From positions 11,102,844 through 11,166,843 of the forward strand of contig CM022676.1 in the NCBI GenBank assembly GCA_012295275.1: 64,000 nucleotides of DNA, given 5' to 3'. The notes under the pieces are model-generated. The model had not been told where the DNA came from. It ran no database searches and saw only the letters and a list, made by a program, of their open reading frames with translations. The position numbers and the translations under genes are program-made. Position 1 is the stretch's first letter. Each line of letters opens with the position of its first letter. This DNA is from Chrysomallon squamiferum. Lineage: Eukaryota; Mollusca; Gastropoda; Neomphalida; Peltospiridae. Below, one piece after another: positions 57,676 through 64,000 of this stretch.

Positions 57676-57967
57676 TAAATATTTTTTTATTTATGAGTTC
57701 TACTTTGTTTCTTTCTTTCGATCCTCATTCTATCACGTTATGTCATTGGATGGCACTCGACAATGTCCACACATACACACATACACATAGACACACGCAT
57801 ATACATATATATATATATATAGATAGATACACAGACATATACAACTACTATTACTATTAATAATATGTGAATAAATTAGTATGCAGCAAATATTAATTAT
57901 AATTTTTGACATTTAAGCAAAAAGAAAATATCAAACACGAAAGAAGATCAATGTATTTTATTTTTGT

Positions 57968-58063
57968 TTAAGCAGATTGTTTTGATGAAGGCTTCACTGA
58001 CATAACAATATGTTTCACAAGCGAAGTTTGCTTCACACCAAACCACGCCATACTACTAACAGA
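57968..58063 (-). CDS. Gene 3 exon 22: FReD C-terminus and stop
   Basis: 96 nt including TAA. MAWFGVKQTSLVKHIVMSVK, then a Ser/Lys tail. Acceptor TTTTGTAG. An AATAAA (57957-57962) lies only a few nt after the stop. Confidence 0.85.
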   Translation of the reverse strand, partial: SVSSMAWFGVKQTSLVKHIVMSVKPSSKQSA

Positions 58064-58137
58064 CTACAAAAAACAAACAAACAAACAAATAAATAAATAA
58101 ATAACAGATGATGATAATAATGATAATGTTGATAATC

Positions 58138-58172
<35 letters not shown>

Positions 58173-58622
58173 CTTTGTCATATTATTACAATTTCTAGTG
58201 TATCGAAGATTATATTGACAATTATGATTATGATGATTAATCATATTATTTATTTATATCATTTTAATTTATCTTTTGTTGTTTTCGTTTTTGTAGCAAC
58301 TGCAGTGGATTCGAGGAAAACAACAACAACTTCTATGAAATGCTTACCATCATGTTAGCAGAGGTAACATATTTTCCTGTTGGATTAGCAAAACCACACC
58401 CATTAAACCAAAAACCACCAGCATGTGTCTGAGCACAATTCCCGTCACTGTTATCATTGTCACGATCGTACGTCGTGAAAGACATTCCATTCTGAGAGAG
58501 TTTACCACTAAAGAAAAAAACAGGAAAAAAAAGGAAAAGATACAATAAAAACAAAAAATAATAAAAACCAATAAATAGCAATGAAAAAAAAAATAAATAA
58601 AATAATAATAAAACAAAATAGA

Positions 58623-58677
<55 letters not shown>

Positions 58678-59664
58678 ATACAAAACAGTTTCAAACAATC
58701 AGTATATGTATGTATTGGTGTGTACAGGTGTGGATATGTGTCTTTATGTCTTTCTGTATGTGTGTATGTTTTTGTGTATGTGTATATTTATGTACTTACA
58801 GTGTGTATGTCTTTACTTTTACGCCATTAGTAAAGGCAAAATGGTCGTAAATTATCAAGAAAACAAAATAATTGATAAGAATTTAAGCAATGCACATACT
58901 TTGAGAATGGATCCTTTGCAGTTCCTGAATATCCTGAAACGTGTATGCGGTACAACTGTTCTTCACTATCCACATAGAAGTTACTGTATTTAGCATATTT
59001 TTGTTGATCTTTCTGGTCAGTAATATCAACTCTCATCTCTATATTCTGTAAAGGTGAGAAGACAATTTTAAATAACAATGTTGTAGTAATGGTACAAGCA
59101 TTAATAATGAAGAAAAATAAAAAAAATAAAAAATGTAAATAAATAAATACTAGTACTAGCAACAGTAGCAGTAGAAGTAGTGGTAGTAGTTGTAGTGGTA
59201 CAGATAGTAATAGTTAAAAACAACAACAGCAATAACAATAATATCAGACTAAAACCACAAACAGCAAAACGATAAGATAAAACCATCTAAAAATGATATT
59301 TGTTGCAGAAAATATTATTAGATATATTTCTTTTATTTGTGATTTCTTTTTTCCCTTTTACTTGTACATTTTAATTTTATTTGTTTCTAAAATCAAAACA
59401 GGGTTGAAAAAATTGAAATCAGTGTAATACCAATTTTATTTTTGTAATCAAATTGAAAGCGTAATGAGTAGCGTTTTGTCTTAGTAATGGCACCGTTAAA
59501 CGACTGTCCCTATTGAGACTGCTAATTTACACACATCAGGATGAAAGTTATCGTATTTTAGCACTTTTAGTGCACGAATACAAATGAGGTAGTAGATTTA
59601 GAAATAACATGAAGCACTTTTTTGTACCAACCTACGGTATTCGTGAAACAGTCACTCCAGAGAA

Positions 59665-59703
<39 letters not shown>

Positions 59704-60940
59704 ATACTATTCAGACACACAAAGCAATGTCCTCACACAGAGGAAACAATCACTTTCGCGCCTTATTGGAAATTTCGGCAGTAAAAAGTCAGATTTTACA
59801 AGTGAACATTCAGTATTTCTTTGTCTTTTTTTTTTATTTTTTTTCTCTTTTGAAGCGAAGAGAAAGAAGCAAGACGTAAAAGAAAAAGTTTGTTAAGATG
59901 ATAAATACATCATTCCTTGTGAAATCATGTTAATGTCTAAATGTCTCCATAAAGATCTTCAAACGAAAACAAATAAATTAGATCAAATAATAATTTTAAT
60001 GTAGAAACAAAAAATCGCAAATTAATAAATAAGAAACCTAGCAAGAATAATATTTACAAGCAGAGGTTTTTCAAGATAAAAATCCCTTCACCTTTCCTTT
60101 CTGGCTTTTAACAGTGTTTGCTGTCTTCTTTTCTTATTATTTTAGTAAGTACGGCTAAAGACTTGAAAATACACAACGTTCTCAAACAACATCATTCATT
60201 AGATTTCAAGAAACAGTTTCATGTCTTAGTCTTATTTGAATGATATAAATTACCTTAGCTGATGTAAAGAGATGAAGATTTTCATTACCCCACCAGAAAC
60301 TTTTGCTTAGTTTTCCAAATCCGTTCTTATATGAAGACCAACTTCTGTTGAAACTGACATCAGAATTTACTCGTCTGAGTACAAATGAAAATAAACAAAT
60401 GAATGAATAAATAAATAAATAAATAAATGAATGAATGAAAATAAATAAATAAATAAATGAATGAATGAATGAATGAATGAATAAATAAATAAATAAAATA
60501 AGTTAAATACGACAGCTCTAAGAGAAATTACAATCATTATAATAATAATAAATACTACTAGTAGTACATCTCCAGCTGTTGCTGTGCTTCCACTAGTTCT
60601 ACCATTTCTAGTAATAATAATTATAATAAAACATATATGTAGGAACAACATATCTATCTATCTATCTGATAGATAGATAGACAGATATGTATATATGTAT
60701 ATATAATACCTAAAGAAGATTAGCCATCCTCCACCGTCTGTCTTCATATCACAGGGAGCAAGAACTAGTTTACGATAAGGCATATTTATCATGTGGATGC
60801 CACTTCCAGTTTTAACTTCTCGACAAGTAAATGTTGCGTCTGCGTATATATATATATATATATATACACATACATACATACATACTTATATATATATATG
60901 TATGTATATATATATCTCACGTAAAAAATATTGATTATGC

Positions 60941-60987
<47 letters not shown>

Positions 60988-62196
60988 CAAGTATTGCATG
61001 TAATTAATACTTTTAAAAATATAATAATAACAAAATAATGTTAATAATTAAAAAAGATAAATGCCAAAAAAGGAATGAAAAATGGACATAATAACATTTC
61101 AGTTATTGTAGAGGCAAATACTAAGATTTCGTTTTAAAGTTTTAAACTGTATTTCATACCATGTAACCAGACCATTATTCCCCGAACGCTGTAGCAGACT
61201 AGTCCTGTCTTCCTGTGGCGGCTTCGTTGTTGGTAGCATTTTTCCTTCCGCAGTGCAGTGATTTTTCTGTAACGTCAGATACAGTTAATATTTATATATA
61301 TTTTAATCTGTAGTCGTGATTTAGAATCTACAAATATTCAACATTCAGAAACGTTTTAACAGCTGAAAATCTTGTGGCGATTCAGAAAAACGTCACATTA
61401 GAAAATGTTTGTGTAGAACAGTCAAGCAGAGTGTTGCAAGGGGTTGAGCCAGTTTCGTTGATACTGAAAGTCTTAACTTGAAACTGTTTTATAGTGATTC
61501 AGTTAATTTATTTTTAAATGTGTTAATAATTTAGTACCAAACTGCGAAATATATAATTACTCGTTATTGTTCTACTGTGCATATTATTGTTGTTGTTGTT
61601 GTTGTTGTTGTTATTGTTTATTTAATTTTTATTTTACTTTTTTTTCAAAGAAAGTTGTTTCTCAACAAAGACAGAGGTAATAAACAACACAACTTCCATG
61701 GCAATGGTTCTGATATATCTGAACCTAAACAGATTAGTCGACCAACTTCCAGAACATGTATCAGAAGTCTGTTATCAACACTTAGAAATATCCTTTACAT
61801 TACTTACTGTCACAGAACAAGTGACTTTCTTTCCATCGATGTGACAACTTTCACACTGAGAATTGTGGATGACTACGATGTGCTCCTTGCTGAAAGTCCT
61901 GCCGTCGTTTGAAACTGAGATGTGAATAATTCGAATGCTGTCGATGCCAGGATGGCCATGACGTGGTGTTTTGTAATTTCGTCTCGGTACAGGACAAAAC
62001 GCCTCCACTGTATTCTGTACATTAGCTATTACGCTTTTAAGTTTTTGCCCCAAAAAAATATTTTTCCTTACCTATGCAAAAGAAAGGAACAAAAATAAAT
62101 AAAATAATAGAAGATAATTAAATAAATAAAATATAACAGTATTTTTTACTGCAGTGAAAGGATACTGACAAGTTAATAAACAAAACAAATAAAAAA

Positions 62197-62252
<56 letters not shown>

Positions 62253-64000
62253 ATCAATCAATCAATCAAAAGAAAACAGGATTGTTTATTTCAGTGAAAG
62301 GATACTGACAAGTTAATAAAGAAAAATCGGAAGCGAGGATTCCAAATATGGTTATTTTTGCCTGGCAAGTTTATTCAGAATATCAATAAACTGGATACTG
62401 TGCTGGGCATATCCTGTGATAAACTAATCAGTTCCACCTGGAACCTGAAGAACCTTCCTTAAAACACAACATGCAGTTGAAAAATTGCCATGAAGATAAA
62501 ACACCTGCTGGAAAAGCTGCAGTTAAAACCAGCACAGGCCAGACAGACCCACTGGGCGCATTTTCTACATTTCACTAGTTCAGCATAAACTGCTTTTACT
62601 GTATTGCGTCAGTTCGTGCATTAACATGATTTCACAAGGAATGATGTAGATTCACAAAGGTTAACACATTTGGTGATGTAATAATAATAATAATAAAATA
62701 ATAATAAAAACAACAAATATCTATTTAGCAAATAACTAAATTCTTCATCTTATCCTTATTATCAAAGTTGCAAAAACTAATAATATTAAAACTTACATAC
62801 ATTTGTCGCAGTTTACATGTTACATCCGGGCCGATAACAAAAAAGTTAGCGTTAACTGTAACTTCATCACAAGGATCTGACAGCAGGTCACACCCTTCCC
62901 CGTCGTTAATATCACTCACAACTGGCGGAATTCGAATATCAACAGAGCAGTCAGCACCCACGAAGTTGCTCTCACAGACACAAGTTCCTGATTAAAAGAA
63001 AAAATAAGAGAGAAATCAAACAAAATAATTAGTAAATAAAATGCAAGTGATAAAGACATTATAATTTTGATTAAAGAGACGAATTAAATACGTAACAGAA
63101 TATTCGCAGGATGTCAGACATATGAAACATTTTATATTAAAATGAATACATAGATTTGTTCCTATTATACTATCGTAAGAAAACGTTTCTGACAGTAAAT
63201 CATTTATAAAATATATCAAATGTATCCGAAATTTATCATGTTGTTAATCTATAATTATTGTAGTCATTGTTTTAAACTTGTGAAAAATGTTGAGTTATAG
63301 CTGATAAATTACACAGTAAAAACAAACAAACCATTAGTACACTTTCCTTTTTGTGAACAGTCAGCCGGACAGGAATAGCTGATGATTTGAGTCATTATCG
63401 ATTCTTTTCCTTTCTTCTCGTGAAAGTCTTCATTCATAACTGCTTCATTGACACAAGTAGATTGCACATTTGCAATGGAAATGTCAATAAAAAAGGTATT
63501 TCCAGATGCCTAAATTATATTTTTTTTAAAAAGAAAAAAGTTGTATTTGTTTTGTTTTCACTTTGAGTTTCTGACTGTAGCTTGGTGGTTACAGCACAAA
63601 GAAAGTGATTTGTAAAACGGGGCAAGCTTTCTGATCACATAGTCTTTAATCTGTGAGCCAGTGAATCTAAAGTTTTAAAATGTGTTAAGTGTATTTTTTA
63701 GTTGTGAGATTTAATAACTTCGAGACATTAAAATAATTAACAGTTTATGCAAGTGTACAATGAAATAATAATCTATTGTTTCTCTCTGTTTTAGTTAATT
63801 AATTAAAAAAAACACAAAGTTTAGTCTCACCACAGTGTCGAATACACAGTCTCTGAGAAAACTTTCACTAGAAATGCCTGGGACTGATTTACATATTTCA
63901 ACAATTTTTGATTCTGCGAATTTTTTCTCACATAACTTCCTCGCTTCTGCTTCTGTTATTTCGTCAGTGGTATTTGACACATCTTGTGCGTTAAATGGTA
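57968..64000 (-). CDS. Gene 3: diverged VWDE/FReD paralogue, 5' end outside window, frameshift in exon 17
   Basis: Ten exons equivalent to gene 2 exons 13-22 with the same phases, ending in a stop at 57968-57970. It carries the helical Cys segment, EGF, second VWDE region and a whole FReD. Exons 13-17, 21 and 22 are clearly diverged from gene 2, while exons 19 and 20 are almost identical. Exon 14 lacks one Gly codon. Exon 17 is 107 nt instead of 106 because a run of four A (sense) is five, which breaks the frame before the FReD; the downstream frame is otherwise open. So it is either a recent pseudogene or carries a homopolymer error. Exon 13 runs to the window edge. Confidence 0.75.
58348..58507 (-). 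CDS. Gene 3 exon 21: FReD calcium/ligand subdomain
   Basis: 160 nt. NGMSFTTYDRDNDNSDGNCA is a textbook FReD calcium motif; then GGFWFNGCGFANPTGKY. Clearly diverged from gene 2. Confidence 0.9.
58620..58681. repeat. (AAAT)n in intron 20 of gene 3
   Basis: About 60 bp. Stands where genes 1 and 2 carry the 38-bp satellite, which gene 3 lacks. Confidence 0.9.
58900..59045 (-). CDS. Gene 3 exon 20: FReD, part 3
   Basis: Nearly identical to gene 2 (TAKDPF against TASDPF). Intron sequence on both sides also matches closely. Confidence 0.9.
59665..59706. repeat. (AAAT)n in intron 19 of gene 3
   Basis: About 40 bp of AAAT. Confidence 0.88.
60254..60374 (-). CDS. Gene 3 exon 19: FReD, part 2
   Basis: One base (A to S) from gene 2; the identity runs into the flanking intron. 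Confidence 0.9.
60400..60500. repeat. (AAAT)n/(AATG)n in intron 18 of gene 3
   Basis: Alternating blocks of AAAT and AATG. Confidence 0.88.
60649..60690. repeat. TATC/GATA palindromic microsatellite in intron 18 of gene 3
   Basis: A TATC run followed directly by a GATA run, able to fold into a hairpin, near the exon 18 donor. Confidence 0.8.
60710..60839 (-). CDS. Gene 3 exon 18: start of FReD
   Basis: 130 nt. DATFTCREVKTGSG, then APCDMKTDGGGW. The 5' half is diverged, but about the last 55 nt are identical to gene 2. Confidence 0.88.
60943..60983. repeat. (AAT)n in intron 17 of gene 3
   Basis: About 40 bp of AAT. Confidence 0.88.
61160..61266 (-). pseudogene. Gene 3 exon 17: frameshifted short Cys module
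   Basis: 107 nt against 106 in genes 1 and 2; splice sites kept. Five A (sense) at 61239-61243 replace four. After the insertion the conserved Cys codons and the IMVW block are found only in the shifted frame, so the extra base is recent or an assembly error. Confidence 0.75.
61583..61612. repeat. (TTG)n in intron 16 of gene 3
   Basis: About 30 bp of TTG trinucleotide. Confidence 0.85.
61808..62071 (-). CDS. Gene 3 exon 16: VWDE-type SNDG domain
   Basis: 264 nt, same length and phase as gene 2. Holds EAFCPVPRRNYKTP, ISVSNDGRTFSKEH and CESC. Confidence 0.83.
62200..62252. repeat. (GATA)n in intron 15 of gene 3
   Basis: About 50 bp of GATA tetranucleotide. Confidence 0.9.
62797..62987 (-). 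CDS. Gene 3 exon 15: EGF second half and next domain
   Basis: 191 nt. TCVCESNFVGADCS completes the EGF; then PPVVSDINDGEGCDLL and DEVTVNANFFV. Confidence 0.85.
63332..63509 (-). CDS. Gene 3 exon 14: linker and EGF first half
   Basis: 178 nt, one codon shorter than gene 2 (KKGK against KKGGK). Ends CPADCSQKGKCTN, EGF cysteines 1-3. Confidence 0.82.
63831..64000 (-). CDS. Gene 3 exon 13 (partial): helical Cys segment
   Basis: Encodes EITEAEARKLCEKKFAESK, then EICKSVPG and LRDCVFDTV. Open to the window edge with no clear acceptor, so the exon may extend beyond. Donor GTG|GTGAGA. Confidence 0.72.

Larger units (their letters stand above)
51550..57967. other. Intergenic region between gene 3 and gene 2
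   Basis: No exon recognised. Holds AC, CTAT and AT runs (51969-52110), two minisatellites (53348-54215, 55039-55605), ATT runs (54669-54701, 56039-56097, 57634-57675) and degenerate TTATTTATCATAGTGTTTCA-type repeats (about 56270-57450). The region upstream of gene 2's start is here. Confidence 0.65.

Overview
This is eukaryotic, AT-rich animal DNA: coding information lies in short exons with consensus GT/AG splice sites, separated by introns packed with micro- and minisatellites. The domains (uromodulin-type D8C, VWDE-type von Willebrand D, EGF, fibrinogen-related) and the density of tandem repeats suggest a lophotrochozoan invertebrate, most likely a mollusc. The species cannot be named from the sequence.

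The window holds a tandem cluster of three related genes, all on the minus strand. The middle gene (gene 2, 51549 down to 23115) is complete in my model: 22 exons, 3507 nt including the stop, 1168 residues, with every intron phase consistent. It encodes a secreted protein: signal peptide, D8C domain, VWDE-type beta-rich region, VWD domain, basic linker, helical Cys-containing segment, one EGF, a second VWDE-type Cys region, and a C-terminal fibrinogen-related domain (FReD). Joining a VWDE-like body to a FReD is the most interesting biology here; I do not know of a description of it. It would suit a pattern-recognition, adhesion or humoral-defence protein, but that is inference. Gene 1 (18336 down to 3380) is a near-identical copy (about 0.8 % exon difference) of gene 2 exons 8-20. 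Its 3' end lies off the left edge, and its 5' exons are absent where the homology runs into an exactly 200-base N gap at 18801-19000. Gene 3 (window end down to 57968) is a more diverged paralogue with exons 13-22 visible and a one-base frameshift in exon 17.

From left to right: 1-3110, 38-bp satellite (intron 20 of gene 1); 3380-18336, gene 1; 18655-18800, reverse-transcriptase remnant running into the gap; 19001-20840, 54-bp minisatellite; 20841-23114, intergenic; 23115-51549, gene 2; 51550-57967, intergenic with a possible TATA/initiator promoter, a 21-bp minisatellite and an 18-bp CpG-rich array of TGACGTC motifs; 57968-64000, gene 3.

Almost every long intron of gene 2 has its own tandem array, and gene 1 carries the same arrays with different copy numbers. 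Many units are multiples of 3 bp, so the arrays produce very long open frames that are not genes. Main points to check: whether gene 1 is a real duplicate or an uncollapsed haplotype, the apparent gene-conversion tract shared by gene 3 over FReD exons 18-20, the intronic 44-bp-arm hairpin, the 18-nt microexon, and the TGACGTC array bounded by an inverted repeat.
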